Source of the DNA: Clostridiaceae bacterium
GTDB taxonomy: Bacteria > Bacillota > Clostridia > DSM-8532
Assembly (NCBI GenBank): GCA_012519655.1
Contig: JAAYPS010000043.1
Span: 1-64,000 of the forward strand
Reading direction: 5' to 3'
Length of the DNA stretch: 64,000 nt
A program made the position numbers and the translations under genes. Shown one piece after another: positions 10,100-19,952 of this stretch. The stretch's first letter is position 1, and every line of letters starts with the position of its first letter. A model generated the notes under the pieces. It made no database searches. It worked only from the letters and a program-made list of their open reading frames with translations, and was not told the DNA's origin.

Positions 10100-11371
10100 A
10101 TGAAATCAAAAATAGAAAATGTGGACAAGAATGTTGTAAAATTAACAATCGAAGAGGATGCGCAACTGTTTAATGAAAGCCTTAAGAAAGCTTATGCTAA
10201 AACAAGAGGACGCTTTTCAATCCCTGGATTTAGAAAGGGAAAAGCTCCAATGAATATCATTGAAAGATATTATGGAGACAGCGTATTTTATGAAGAAGCT
10301 TTTAATATCATTTGCCCAGACTTGTATGATGAAGCGGTGAAAGAAAATAACATTATTCCAGTGGATGCACCTGAGCTGGATATAGAACAAATAGGCAGGG
10401 ACAAGGATTTAATTTTTACTGCAAAAGTTACTGTAAAGCCAGAGGTTGAGTTGGGAGAATATAAAGGTTTGTCAGTAGAAAAAGACCAGGTTAATATAAC
10501 TGATGAAGATGTTCAGAAGAAACTTGAAGAAGTTCAGGAGCAAAATGCAAGACTTATTTCGGTAGAAGATAGACCTGTACAGGACAAAGATAGCGTAAAC
10601 ATCGATTTTGAAGGATTGCTTGACGGAGTACCTTTCGAGGGCGGTACATCAAAAGGATATACATTAGTTGTGGGTTCGAACACCTTTATACCAGGATTCG
10701 AAGATCAGTTAATTGGTGCTACTCTTGGTCAGGAGTTAGACGTAAACGTTACATTCCCTGAGGAATATCATAGCGAAGAACTGAAGGGAAAGCCAGTAGT
10801 ATTTAAAGTTCGCATCAATGAAATAAAATACAAGGAACTACCTGTATTAGATGATGAGTTTGTTAAAGATGTGAGTGAGTTTGATACTTTGGAAGAGTAT
10901 AAAGCCGATATCAGAAAGAAATTAGAAGAAGAAGAAGAGAAAAAAATTGAGCAAAAATATGAAAATGATATCATAAAAAAGGCAGTTGAAAATGCTAAAG
11001 TTGACATTCCCGATGTTATGGTGGAGCGTCAACTGGACAATACTTTGCAAAGAATAAATATGTCACTAGCGTATCAAGGCATGAATTTACAGACATATTT
11101 AAACATGATGGGGATTGACGAAAGAACAATGAGAGACGATTATAGGGAAAGAGCACTTGAGGAAGTAAAAACACAACTAGTTCTTGAAAAAATTTCCCTA
11201 ACAGAAAACATTGAAGTTTCCGATGAAGAAATAGAGAATGAAATTTCTCAGATGGCGGAAAATTACAACCAAAAAGCAGATGAATTTAAGAAACATTTAC
11301 AAGATAGCGATATAGAATATATTAAAGATACCATTATTACAAAGAAAACTATTGATTTAATGAAGGAATAA
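10100..11371 (+). CDS. tig: Trigger factor, ribosome-associated chaperone
   Basis: Trigger factor binds ribosomal protein L23 at the exit tunnel and shields nascent chains. The 423-aa product has the ribosome-docking loop GFRKGKAP (about residues 43-50) in the N-terminal domain, an FKBP-type prolyl isomerase domain (about 150-235, including VNIDFEGLLDGVPFEGG), and a helical C-terminal chaperone domain. TTAGGAGG precedes ATG 10100. It stands upstream of clpP and clpX, the widespread tig-clpP-clpX order linking folding and degradation. The 230-base gap before clpP suggests a separate promoter for clpPX. Confidence 0.96.
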   Translation: MKSKIENVDKNVVKLTIEEDAQLFNESLKKAYAKTRGRFSIPGFRKGKAPMNIIERYYGDSVFYEEAFNIICPDLYDEAVKENNIIPVDAPELDIEQIGRDKDLIFTAKVTVKPEVELGEYKGLSVEKDQVNITDEDVQKKLEEVQEQNARLISVEDRPVQDKDSVNIDFEGLLDGVPFEGGTSKGYTLVVGSNTFIPGFEDQLIGATLGQELDVNVTFPEEYHSEELKGKPVVFKVRINEIKYKELPVLDDEFVKDVSEFDTLEEYKADIRKKLEEEEEKKIEQKYENDIIKKAVENAKVDIPDVMVERQLDNTLQRINMSLAYQGMNLQTYLNMMGIDERTMRDDYRERALEEVKTQLVLEKISLTENIEVSDEEIENEISQMAENYNQKADEFKKHLQDSDIEYIKDTIITKKTIDLMKE

Positions 11372-11604
11372 AAAACACAAACATCTGAGGAATAATACAG
11401 AAAATACCTGCTATTATAATGGGTAATTTGTTTATAAAGAATATAATAGGGGAAATTTATATAATAATGTTGTATAATATATTATGTACGTTTTGCGTAG
11501 GTAAAATATCGAATGATTATATATTTGTACAAACAAATAAACCATTGTGTTTTTTGTTCAAGTAACAAATTGACATTAAATTCTAAGAAAAAGGGGGATG
11601 CGAT

Positions 11605-12189
11605 ATGGCACTTGTACCGTATGTAATAGAACAAACAAACAGAGGGGAACGTTCATATGATATATACTCCCGCTTGTTGGAGGATAGGATTATATTTTTG
11701 AGCGATGAAGTGAATGATATAACTGCAAGCTTAATAGTCGCACAAATGCTATTTCTTGATGCAAAGGATCCAGATAAGGACATACAATTCTATATAAACA
11801 GCCCAGGTGGCTCTGTAACAGCCGGCTATGCAATTTACGATACAATGCAGCATGTTAAATCAGATGTATCTACTATATGTGTAGGAATGGCTGCAAGCAT
11901 GGGAGCTTTTTTACTCACCGCTGGCACAAAGGGTAAACGTTTCGCGTTACCAAATAGTACCATTATGATTCATCAGCCTCTTGGTGGAGCTAAAGGTCAG
12001 GCAACAGATATTAAGATTCACGCCGAGTGGATACTTAAGACAAAAGATAACTTAAATCGTATTTTAAGTGAAAGAACGGGGCAACCTTTAGAGAAGATAC
12101 AGCGTGACGTAGAAAGAGATTATTTCATGACTTCTTGGGAGGCAAAAGATTACGGCATTGTCGACCAGGTTATGGAACGAAAACGATGA
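11605..12189 (+). CDS. clpP: ATP-dependent Clp protease proteolytic subunit
   Basis: ClpP forms the tetradecameric chamber in which ClpX or ClpC feeds unfolded proteins. The 194-aa product has the catalytic triad Ser98 (GMAASMGA), His123 (MIHQPLGG) and Asp172 (DVERDYF), and the oxyanion motif SPGGSVTAG. The N-terminal propeptide-like stretch is short ([10 protein letters not shown]), so mature and precursor forms differ little. AGGGGGATGCGAT gives the ribosome binding site. The stop is 11 bases before the clpX GTG, so the two are co-translated from one mRNA. No CtsR-type tandem heptad box was recognised upstream. Confidence 0.97.
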   Translation: MALVPYVIEQTNRGERSYDIYSRLLEDRIIFLSDEVNDITASLIVAQMLFLDAKDPDKDIQFYINSPGGSVTAGYAIYDTMQHVKSDVSTICVGMAASMGAFLLTAGTKGKRFALPNSTIMIHQPLGGAKGQATDIKIHAEWILKTKDNLNRILSERTGQPLEKIQRDVERDYFMTSWEAKDYGIVDQVMERKR

Positions 12190-12200
12190 GGTGAAGTCTA

Positions 12201-13502
12201 GTGTCAAGATATGAAGAGAAGAAACAGCTAAAATGCTCTTTTTGTGGAAAGACTCAGGATCAGGTTAAAAGACTGGTTGCAGGGCCCGGAGTTTATATTT
12301 GTGATGAATGTATAGAGCTTTGCTCAGAAATAATCGGTGAAGAATTTGAAGAAGCAAGTGTGGACCTATATTTAGAGGAAATACCCAAACCGATCGAAAT
12401 AAAAGCTACGCTTGACCAATATGTCATTGGACAGGAAAGAGCAAAAAGGTCCATGGCTGTTGCGGTATACAATCACTATAAAAGAATTAATGCTGAATTT
12501 ACGACAAGTGATGTTGAACTTCAAAAAAGTAATATACTGATGATAGGACCGACTGGTTCAGGAAAAACATTAATTGCTCAAACTTTAGCAAAAATATTAA
12601 ATGTACCTTTTGCAATAGCTGACGCTACATCATTGACAGAAGCTGGTTATGTTGGAGAGGATGTTGAAAACATACTTCTGAAACTTATCCAAGCAGCTGA
12701 TTATGATATTGAGCGTGCTGAGAAGGGCATAATTTATGTGGACGAAATTGATAAGATCGCCAGAAAATCTGACAATCCATCAATTACACGTGATGTAAGT
12801 GGTGAGGGTGTGCAGCAGGCTCTTTTAAAGATACTTGAAGGCACCGTTGCATCTGTACCGCCTCAGGGAGGAAGAAAGCACCCACATCAGGAGTTTATAC
12901 AAATAGATACTTCAAATATCCTGTTTATTTGTGGAGGCGCATTTGATGGCCTTGATAAAATAATAGAAAATAGAATTGGCAAGAAAACAATAGGATTCGG
13001 TGCAATCAACGAAAGTGGCTTAGAGAGAAGCAAAGAGATCAGCGAATTATTCCAATTAGTAACTCCACAGGATTTGCTGAAATATGGCCTGATACCCGAG
13101 TTTATTGGCAGATTGCCCATCATAGCATCGCTGCATTCACTTGACCGTGATGCTCTGATAGAAATTCTAACAACACCACGCAATGCTCTTGTGAAGCAGT
13201 ATAAGAGATTGTTTGAAATTGACAATGTTGAGCTTACTTTTGAAGAAGAGGCCTTACATGCCATAGCAGATAAAGCTCTTGAGAGAAAGACAGGAGCAAG
13301 AGGTCTTCGTTCGATAATTGAAGAAGCATTAACAGATGTTATGTATGAAATTCCATCCAAAAAGAATGTTGAAAAATGCATAGTTGATAAGGAAGTTATT
13401 CTTACTGGTAGAGAGCCAACACTTGTTTTTAATGATACAAGGAAGGCAATAAGTTCCTCAAAAAAGAAAAAGCAGACAGAAAATATTGACTCAGCATCAT
13501 AA
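12201..13502 (+). CDS. clpX: ATP-dependent Clp protease ATP-binding subunit ClpX
   Basis: ClpX is the AAA+ unfoldase that delivers substrates to ClpP. Domains: an N-terminal C4 zinc-binding dimer domain (Cys12, Cys15, Cys34, Cys37), then the AAA+ module with Walker A GPTGSGKT (about residue 115), the pore loop GYVGEDVE, Walker [12 protein letters not shown], and sensor region GARGLRSI near 375. The 433-aa length is normal. The start is GTG 12201, preceded by GAGGTGAAG, and corresponds to the usual MSRYEEKK N-terminus. The last 25 residues are lysine/serine-rich and not conserved. A strong hairpin terminator follows directly. Confidence 0.97.
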   Translation: MSRYEEKKQLKCSFCGKTQDQVKRLVAGPGVYICDECIELCSEIIGEEFEEASVDLYLEEIPKPIEIKATLDQYVIGQERAKRSMAVAVYNHYKRINAEFTTSDVELQKSNILMIGPTGSGKTLIAQTLAKILNVPFAIADATSLTEAGYVGEDVENILLKLIQAADYDIERAEKGIIYVDEIDKIARKSDNPSITRDVSGEGVQQALLKILEGTVASVPPQGGRKHPHQEFIQIDTSNILFICGGAFDGLDKIIENRIGKKTIGFGAINESGLERSKEISELFQLVTPQDLLKYGLIPEFIGRLPIIASLHSLDRDALIEILTTPRNALVKQYKRLFEIDNVELTFEEEALHAIADKALERKTGARGLRSIIEEALTDVMYEIPSKKNVEKCIVDKEVILTGREPTLVFNDTRKAISSSKKKKQTENIDSAS

Positions 13503-13503
13503 A

Positions 13504-13530
13504 AAAATCCGGCATAAGCCGGATTTTTCT
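13504..13530 (+). terminator. Terminator of clpPX
   Basis: Perfect 10-bp stem AAAATCCGGC/GCCGGATTTT with an ATAA loop and a T run, immediately after the clpX stop. Confidence 0.92.
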
Positions 13531-13689
13531 TGTGATAGCATAAAGAACAAATGGGGATGTTATATCACAAAAGTCTTATATACCATAGGTATTTGAAAAC
13601 TAAGCCAATATGTTGTATTATAGAACATAGGTTCGGTATATGGTGACAATATGAAGAGCGGAACAATGATTGCAAGCTGCGTGTTGCAA

Positions 13690-13718
13690 TTGCAAACAAC
13701 TATTTCTGTTGTTATAAT
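13690..13718 (+). promoter_or_regulatory. Sigma-A promoter of the topoisomerase pair
   Basis: TTGCAA, 17-base spacer, consensus TATAAT, about 95 bases upstream of the GyrB-like start. Confidence 0.7.
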
Positions 13719-13812
13719 GAAAAAAGATAAGCATAGAAAAGTCCAATGAAATGATGGAAAAGTAAAATGATAGATAGCACTATCCGATGAATTATTAAAG
13801 TGGGGTGTACGA

Positions 13813-15786
13813 ATGAAAAAGAACCATAATTACGGAAATGAAAGTATAACGTCTCTAAAAGGAGCAGATCGTGTCAGATTGCGCCCCGGAGTTATTTTTG
13901 GATCCGATGGGCTGGAAGGCTGTCAACACTCATTTTTCGAAATTCTTTCAAACTCTATAGATGAAGCAAGAGAAGGTTTCGGTAAAGAAATAACCATAAT
14001 AAGACATAGTGATTTTTCTATTACTGTCGAAGATAAAGGGCGTGGTGTTCCTATTGATTATAACCCGGTGGAGCAGCGCTACAATTGGGAATTGGTATAC
14101 TGTGAGTTGTATGCAGGTGGGAAATATGACAACAACAGTGGTGAAAATTATGAATTTAGCCTTGGACTTAATGGTCTTGGAGCCTGTGCAACCCAGTACA
14201 GTTCAGAGTTTATGTTTGTTACGGTGTTTCGTGATGGTTATAAATACTCATTAGAGTTTTCAAAGGGAGAAAATGTCGGAGGGCTAAAAAAAGAAAAAGC
14301 GAAGTATGAGCATACGGGCACAAAAACATATTGGAAGCCTGATCTTGACGTATTTACCGACATTGCTATTCCAATAGAATACTACAGAGAAACATTGAAA
14401 AGACAGGCTGTGGTAAATCCCGGTTTGCGTTTTATATTAATTGACGAAGCATCTGGGAATACAGAAGAGTTTTATTATGAAAAAGGTATTGAGGATTATG
14501 TTAAGGAATTAGCTCGAGACACAGGTTTTACTTCGCCTCAATATTACGAAGCAACAGCAAAAGGGAGCGATAGAAAGGATAAACCTGAGTATAAAGTAAT
14601 CATGCATGTTGCATTTTTATTTAGCAATGAAGTAAATGTACTGGAGTATTATCACAATTCCAGCTTTTTAGAATACGGCGGTGCGCCTGATAGAGCTGTA
14701 AAAAGTGCATTTGTCTATGAACTCGATAATTACATGAAAAACAACAATAAATACAATAAGAATGAATCAAAGATAACCTTTGCTGACATACAGGATAGTC
14801 TAATTTTTATCAGTAGCTCATTTTCAACAATTACCAGCTATGAAAATCAGACCAAAAAATCAATTACCAATAAGTTTATTCAAGAGGCCATGACCGACTT
14901 TCTGAAAGAGCAACTTGAAATTTTCCTTATTGAAAATAAGGAAGAAGCTGAGAAGATTGTGAATCAGGTATTGGTAAATAAAAGAAGCCGGGAATCAGCG
15001 GAAAGAACACGTATTGATATAAGGAAAAAACTTGGTGGCAAAGTAGATTTTGCAAACCGAGTGAAGAAATTTGTTGACTGTAGAACGAAAGATGTTTCTA
15101 GAAGAGAGCTTTATATAGTGGAAGGAGATTCGGCGCTTGGATCGTGTAAGATGGGCCGAGATGCTGAGTTCCAGGCCATAATGCCCGTACGCGGGAAAAT
15201 ACTCAATTGCCTGAAAGCAGAATACAGCAGCATTTTTAGAAGTGAGATTATTGTAGATTTACTAAAGGTTTTAGGTTGCGGTGTAGAGATAAAAACAAGG
15301 CATAATAAAAATCTGTCTACATTTGATATGGATAACCTCAGATGGGACAAAATAATAATATGCACCGATGCGGATGTGGATGGATTCCAGATACGCACAT
15401 TAATTCTGGCAATGATATATAGACTTATACCCACACTTATAAAAGAAGGAAAAGTTTTTATTGCAGAGTCACCTTTGTTTGAGATTAACGCAAAGAATAA
15501 AACCTATTTCGCTTATAGCGAAAAAGAAAAGAATGATATTCTGACAAAAATAAAGGATAAGAAAGTTACAATACACCGCTCTAAAGGCTTAGGTGAGAAC
15601 AATCCCGATATGATGTGGGAGACCACTATGAATCCTGAAACACGAAGATTGATAAAAGTTCTTCCAGATGATGTTGAGCAAACACAGCAGTTTTTTGATA
15701 TTTTGCTTGGAGATGATCTGCAAGGCAGGAAGGATTATATTAGCGAGCATGGGCATAAGTATTTGGATATGCTTGACGTAAGCTGA
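13813..15786 (+). CDS. Divergent type IIA topoisomerase, ATPase/Toprim subunit (GyrB/ParE-like)
   Basis: This is the ATPase and metal-binding subunit of a type IIA DNA topoisomerase. It shows a GHKL ATPase (ILSNSIDEAREG, DKGRGVP, LGLNGLGA, about residues 45-125), a transducer domain, and a Toprim domain with EGDSALGS (about 436) and TDADVDGFQ (about 518). Active residues are kept, but the text differs much from ordinary gyrase: RLRPGVIFGSDG replaces the usual RKRPGMYIG, and EGDSALGSCKMGRD replaces EGDSAGGSAKQGRD. Length is 657 aa. ATG 13813 has the site AAGTGGGG. The GyrA-like partner follows after 89 bases. Since gyrBA normally sits near oriC and this does not, I infer a second enzyme of topoisomerase IV type. 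Confidence 0.88.
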   Translation: MKKNHNYGNESITSLKGADRVRLRPGVIFGSDGLEGCQHSFFEILSNSIDEAREGFGKEITIIRHSDFSITVEDKGRGVPIDYNPVEQRYNWELVYCELYAGGKYDNNSGENYEFSLGLNGLGACATQYSSEFMFVTVFRDGYKYSLEFSKGENVGGLKKEKAKYEHTGTKTYWKPDLDVFTDIAIPIEYYRETLKRQAVVNPGLRFILIDEASGNTEEFYYEKGIEDYVKELARDTGFTSPQYYEATAKGSDRKDKPEYKVIMHVAFLFSNEVNVLEYYHNSSFLEYGGAPDRAVKSAFVYELDNYMKNNNKYNKNESKITFADIQDSLIFISSSFSTITSYENQTKKSITNKFIQEAMTDFLKEQLEIFLIENKEEAEKIVNQVLVNKRSRESAERTRIDIRKKLGGKVDFANRVKKFVDCRTKDVSRRELYIVEGDSALGSCKMGRDAEFQAIMPVRGKILNCLKAEYSSIFRSEIIVDLLKVLGCGVEIKTRHNKNLSTFDMDNLRWDKIIICTDADVDGFQIRTLILAMIYRLIPTLIKEGKVFIAESPLFEINAKNKTYFAYSEKEKNDILTKIKDKKVTIHRSKGLGENNPDMMWETTMNPETRRLIKVLPDDVEQTQQFFDILLGDDLQGRKDYISEHGHKYLDMLDVS

Positions 15787-15875
15787 TTATGTTGAATTAA
15801 AGCAATAGTCTGTGCTCAATTACTATTCGAGATACATGACATAAGCGATGTTGTATTAAAGTGAGGATATTATTT

Positions 15876-18047
15876 ATGAAGTTTACCGAACAAAAGATAG
15901 TTGAAACATTAAAAGTAAACTATATGCCATATGCAATGAGTGTTATAGTTTCCCGTGCAATTCCCGAGATTGACGGATTAAAGCCTTCACATAGAAAGTT
16001 GCTATATACAATGTATAAAATGGGTTTGCTAAATGGGCCAAAAACAAAATCTGCTAATGTTGTAGGTCAAACAATGAAATTGAATCCACATGGTGATATG
16101 GCAATTTACGAAACAATGGTTAGGCTTACAACGGGAAATGGTTCGCTGCTCCACCCTCTTGTGGAATCAAAGGGTAATTTAGGGCGTGTTTATTCACGTG
16201 ACATGAAATTCGCAGCCCCCAGGTATACAGAGGTTAAGCTTGCTGAAATCAGTTCGGAATTGTTCAAAGACATTGATAAAGATACCGTTGATTTCATAGA
16301 CAATTATGACGGTACAATGAAGGAACCTGTATTATTACCGTCGGTTTTTCCGAACATACTTGTTAATCCTAATCAGGGCATTGCTGTAGGTATGGCGAGT
16401 AACATTTGTAGCTTTAATCTCAAAGAGGTATGCGATGCCACAATTGCATATATAAAAAATGATAATATAAACCTTTTAGATTATTTAAAAGCTCCAGATT
16501 TCTCGACTGGTGGAGAGTTAATTTTTAATGAAAACGACCTAAAAAAAATATATGAAACAGGTAGAGGAAGCTTCAAGCTTCGTGCAAGATACCGGTATGA
16601 CGAATCAAATCAATGCATTGAAGTATATGAAATTCCATACACCACTACATCCGAAGCAATTATCGACTCTGTTGCAAGTCTGGTAAAGAGCGGGAAAGTA
16701 AAAGAAATCACAGACATCCGTGATGAGACAGACTTAAGTGGTTTAAAGGTTACAATGGATATAAAACGTTCAACCGACACTGATACCCTTATGGATAAGC
16801 TGTATAAGCTTACACCACTTGAAGATAGCTTTGGCTGTAACTTCAATATCCTTGTTGATGGTAAACCGATGGTTTTAGGCATTAAGGGAATTCTCGATGC
16901 ATGGATCGAATTTCGCATGAAATGCATTAGAAGGCAAACTGCTTTTGACATTAAAAAGAAGTCAGAAAAGTTACATTTGCTAAAGGGCCTATCTAAGATT
17001 ATTCTTGATATCGATAAAGCCATAAAGATAATTCGTGGTACCGAGAAAGATGCACAGGTTATACCTAACCTTATGAAGGGGTTTGATATTGATCAAGTTC
17101 AAGCTGAATTCGTAGCAGAAATAAGATTGCGAAATCTGAACAGAGAGTATATACTTAGGCAAACATCTGATATTGAATCATTAAAGGCTGAAATAGACGA
17201 TCTTAATGATATATATCGTAAAGAATCCAGAGTTCTTGAAATTATATGTAAGCAGCTAAAAGAAATCGCAAAAAAGTACGGAAAACCTCGTAGTACAGGC
17301 ATGATACACGAGAAGCATATAAATGTGATTACCGAAGAAGTAATGATTGAAGATTATAATCTTAAACTTTTTCTTACAAAGCAGGGGTATTTGAAAAAGA
17401 TAGCTCTAACCTCACTTAGAGCTGCTGGCGAGCATAAGCTTAAAGATGATGATGAGATAGTTCAGGAGATCGAAACCCGTAACAAAACTGAATTGATTTT
17501 GTTTTCTGATCAATATGTTGCGTATAAGCTTAAAGTCCACGAAATTAATGATTGTAAAGCATCTAGCTTGGGTGAATACTTAGAGAACCTTCTTGAGTTA
17601 GAGCCCGATGAAAGAATACTATATATGGTTTCCACAGAGGATTATTCAGGCCATATGCTATTTTCTTTCGAAAATGGAAAGTCAGCAAAAATCCCTTTGT
17701 CAAGTTATGAAACAAAAACAAACCGTAAAAAGCTAGCTAATGCTTATTATGCGTCATCCCCTCTATGTGACATACGTTTTTTGGAGGAAGACATAGAATT
17801 AGTTGCTTTTTCGAATATCGACAAAGTTTTGGTATTCGATACATCAAGCATTAATCCGAAAGCAACAAGAAGTTCAGCTGGTGTGCAGGTTCTAAAATCA
17901 AAGAAAGGAAGCTTCATGAGCAAAATAAGACAATTAGATGAAGTAAGCTTCCAAGACATAGATTACTATAGGACAAAGAACATCCCGGCAGTAGGACGCT
18001 ATTTGAAGGAAGATGACAAAGAAGAAAAACAAGTCACAATGTTCTAA
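15876..18047 (+). CDS. Divergent type IIA topoisomerase, DNA-cleaving subunit (GyrA/ParC-like)
   Basis: This is the breakage-reunion partner of the preceding subunit. The 5Y-CAP region is clear: YAMSVIVSRAIPEIDGLKPSHRK (about residues 17-40), LNPHGDMAIYE, GNLGRV and the catalytic tyrosine in APRYTEVKL (about residue 115). A tower/coiled-coil region and a shortened beta-pinwheel (about 475-700) follow. I see no GyrA box (QRRGGKG), the element that lets gyrase wrap DNA, so decatenation or relaxation is more likely than negative supercoiling; this is inference. The track's GTG 15861 lies in the ribosome binding site AAGTGAGGAT; ATG 15876 is the start. A bidirectional terminator follows. Confidence 0.88.
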   Translation: MKFTEQKIVETLKVNYMPYAMSVIVSRAIPEIDGLKPSHRKLLYTMYKMGLLNGPKTKSANVVGQTMKLNPHGDMAIYETMVRLTTGNGSLLHPLVESKGNLGRVYSRDMKFAAPRYTEVKLAEISSELFKDIDKDTVDFIDNYDGTMKEPVLLPSVFPNILVNPNQGIAVGMASNICSFNLKEVCDATIAYIKNDNINLLDYLKAPDFSTGGELIFNENDLKKIYETGRGSFKLRARYRYDESNQCIEVYEIPYTTTSEAIIDSVASLVKSGKVKEITDIRDETDLSGLKVTMDIKRSTDTDTLMDKLYKLTPLEDSFGCNFNILVDGKPMVLGIKGILDAWIEFRMKCIRRQTAFDIKKKSEKLHLLKGLSKIILDIDKAIKIIRGTEKDAQVIPNLMKGFDIDQVQAEFVAEIRLRNLNREYILRQTSDIESLKAEIDDLNDIYRKESRVLEIICKQLKEIAKKYGKPRSTGMIHEKHINVITEEVMIEDYNLKLFLTKQGYLKKIALTSLRAAGEHKLKDDDEIVQEIETRNKTELILFSDQYVAYKLKVHEINDCKASSLGEYLENLLELEPDERILYMVSTEDYSGHMLFSFENGKSAKIPLSSYETKTNRKKLANAYYASSPLCDIRFLEEDIELVAFSNIDKVLVFDTSSINPKATRSSAGVQVLKSKKGSFMSKIRQLDEVSFQDIDYYRTKNIPAVGRYLKEDDKEEKQVTMF

Positions 18048-18100
18048 TATATCAATGATACGTATTACGAAAGATTATCAAGATGGCTGCGCAATACTAA

Positions 18101-18130
18101 AAAAGCACTCTGCTTATGCAAAGTGCTTTT
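18101..18130. terminator. Bidirectional terminator between convergent genes
   Basis: Nine-bp stem AAAAGCACT/AGTGCTTTT around an 11-nt loop, with A's before and T's after, between the GyrA-like gene (+) and the chemoreceptor gene (-). It can serve both strands. Confidence 0.8.
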
Positions 18131-18152
18131 ATTTGTTAAATCGGTTACTAAT

Positions 18153-19604
18153 TTATGCTGTTATGAGATTTTGTATTTCCTGAACCGAGTCATTTAGCTC
18201 CAATAAACGATTGTGTTCATTTTCTAAAGTTGCCAGAACCTCTTGAATGGAGGCTGAGTTCTCTTCTGATATGCTAGCCACATTTTCAATCTGATGCTGT
18301 ACTGATTCAAGCTCTGTTGTAATTTTTGTGTTTTTAGACAATCCATCTTCTATGGCTATATTAGTCTTCTGGGAAGTATTCCTGATATCTTCAAAAATAT
18401 TCGATATGTAGTCTGCAAGGGTTTTCCCCTCTAATGCAGCCGAATCACCCTGTTTAACTGTCACTAATGCTTCATTTGACATCTCAAATATTTTTGTTGT
18501 TATTGCAGTGATATCTTTTGTTATTTTGTCGGTCTGCTCAGCCAACTTTCGAACTTCTCCAGCAACCACTGCAAAGCCCTTACCTTGTTCACCTGCACGG
18601 GCTGATTCTATTGCAGCGTTTAGTGCTAACAGATTTGTCTGATTTGATATTTGAGAAATACCCTCAAGCAGGGAATTGATTTTTTCCATATTTGCTATTA
18701 GATCAGTTACCGTTGTTACGCTTGCGCCGATAGCATGGGTGATTATATTTATCTGATTATTTATCATGTTAACCCTATCATATCCTGTATCAACTTGATC
18801 TAACATGAGAAGGGAATTATCCGATATATTTTTGAAAGTGTCGTTTGAATCATGAACAATGTTTAAAATTGATCCCATAGCGCTATTAACCTCATTAACG
18901 CTAACAGCTTCTTCCTGAACAGCTTTTGCCATTTCCTGTGCTGATGCGGTAAGGGTATAACTTCCTTCACTCATATCTTTTATATGTGTTTTAAAAGTAG
19001 CAACGCTTGAATCAAGTACTCTCGTTGAATTTTCTATAGTTGTTAAACTTGCATTAAGCTCTTCAAGGAGCTTATTTGCCTGATTTTTTTCGCGGTTAGT
19101 CCCGTCTAAAAGTTCTCTGCCCCACTTTGTGAGGAAGAAAAGACAAGTTAATGCTCCATTTAGCATGATTATTACTGAAATAAAAACTGATGAATCTTGT
19201 CCTAATCCAAGAGTGTTTTCAGGTCTGAAAATGTAAGCTGCTATCATAGATATATTAACAACTAATGAGTAGCTTACTAGGAGTTTTTTATTGAAATACA
19301 AAGCTGCCATGGCTGAGACAGCCATAAGAAGGTAATGCTTATCAAGGGTAAATCCCTCAAGATAAAATAGAGAAACCACCACAAATGTGGGTATTAAAGT
19401 GAAAATAAATCCCTTTACATATTTATTTATTGGAAGAAAAAAGTTAATAACTGCAAGGCCTATTATAATAAGTCCATGAATGGCTGTTTCGTAACCATCA
19501 GAACCGTGTGCTATTAGTGTTTGGGTAACAATTAGTACTACTAGGACTGCGATTATGGCTAAACTTACCTTATGAACTCGTTTAATATTATAGATTTCAT
19601 TCAT
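18153..19604 (-). CDS. Methyl-accepting chemotaxis protein with six-helix membrane domain
   Basis: A chemoreceptor that would signal through CheW/CheA. From the ATG at 19604 (after AGGAGGGAGC) it is 483 aa. Residues about 10-170 form six hydrophobic segments with very short loops and no Cache or other extracellular sensor domain. The rest is a cytoplasmic signalling coiled coil with no recognisable HAMP. The hairpin tip is the canonical [26 protein letters not shown] (quoted in part), and RKLAEQT follows. Such receptors may sense the membrane or an intracellular cue; this is inference. The track start (19646) adds 14 residues without a proper site. A sigma-D promoter and a folded leader precede it, tying it to the motility regulon. 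Confidence 0.92.
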   Translation of the reverse strand: MNEIYNIKRVHKVSLAIIAVLVVLIVTQTLIAHGSDGYETAIHGLIIIGLAVINFFLPINKYVKGFIFTLIPTFVVVSLFYLEGFTLDKHYLLMAVSAMAALYFNKKLLVSYSLVVNISMIAAYIFRPENTLGLGQDSSVFISVIIMLNGALTCLFFLTKWGRELLDGTNREKNQANKLLEELNASLTTIENSTRVLDSSVATFKTHIKDMSEGSYTLTASAQEMAKAVQEEAVSVNEVNSAMGSILNIVHDSNDTFKNISDNSLLMLDQVDTGYDRVNMINNQINIITHAIGASVTTVTDLIANMEKINSLLEGISQISNQTNLLALNAAIESARAGEQGKGFAVVAGEVRKLAEQTDKITKDITAITTKIFEMSNEALVTVKQGDSAALEGKTLADYISNIFEDIRNTSQKTNIAIEDGLSKNTKITTELESVQHQIENVASISEENSASIQEVLATLENEHNRLLELNDSVQEIQNLITA

Positions 19605-19689
19605 AATATTTGCTCCCTCCTGATGATTTTGATTCATCGTTAACATACCTTATTTACTTAAAATTCTATAATATAAAATGCTCATAGAC

Positions 19690-19790
19690 CTTCTGCCTTA
19701 GAGCATGTTTCTAGCTCATTGGGAGCCAAAATTGCAAATATGCCCTAGCGGTGTGATGCGCTCCCGCTTTAGGATGCCTTGATGATACCA
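19690..19790 (-). promoter_or_regulatory. Structured 5' leader of the chemoreceptor mRNA
   Basis: Read on the minus strand, the leader between the sigma-D start site and the gene contains GGGAGC...GCTCCC arms about 32 bases apart, AGCGG...CCGCT arms that would overlap them, and a GAGC-loop-GCTC hairpin. The first two sets either compete or form a pseudoknot-like fold. I could not match it to the c-di-GMP-I or -II riboswitch consensus. Whether it is a riboswitch is unknown. Confidence 0.4.
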
Positions 19791-19797
19791 AATACTA

Positions 19798-19823
19798 TAT
19801 CGGCAGCACATTATAAAGGTTTA
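19798..19823 (-). promoter_or_regulatory. Sigma-D (motility) promoter of the chemoreceptor
   Basis: On the minus strand: TAAA, exactly 15 bases, then GCCGATA. This equals the known sigma-D/FliA consensus TAAA-N15-GCCGATAW. The transcript would start near 19790, about 185 bases before the ATG. Confidence 0.85.
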
Positions 19824-19876
19824 ATAATAATTATGTTATGCTTGAAATTTATGTAAGTAAAGCGTTGTATGCCCAG

Positions 19877-19905
19877 TTGTAATGGATAGTTCATTTAGGT
19901 ACAAT
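19877..19905 (+). promoter_or_regulatory. Sigma-A promoter of the glycosidase-like gene
   Basis: TTGTAA, 17-base spacer, TACAAT, about 50 bases before the start. It is divergent from the sigma-D chemoreceptor promoter. Confidence 0.65.
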
Positions 19906-19952
19906 TATCATTATAGAGGCAAAGCATTTTTTATAAAAATGAGGGGAGCAAA

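Noticed and set aside
19690-19790. c-di-GMP-I or c-di-GMP-II riboswitch
   Set aside because: The conserved core strings of either class could not be placed; kept only as an unassigned structured leader.
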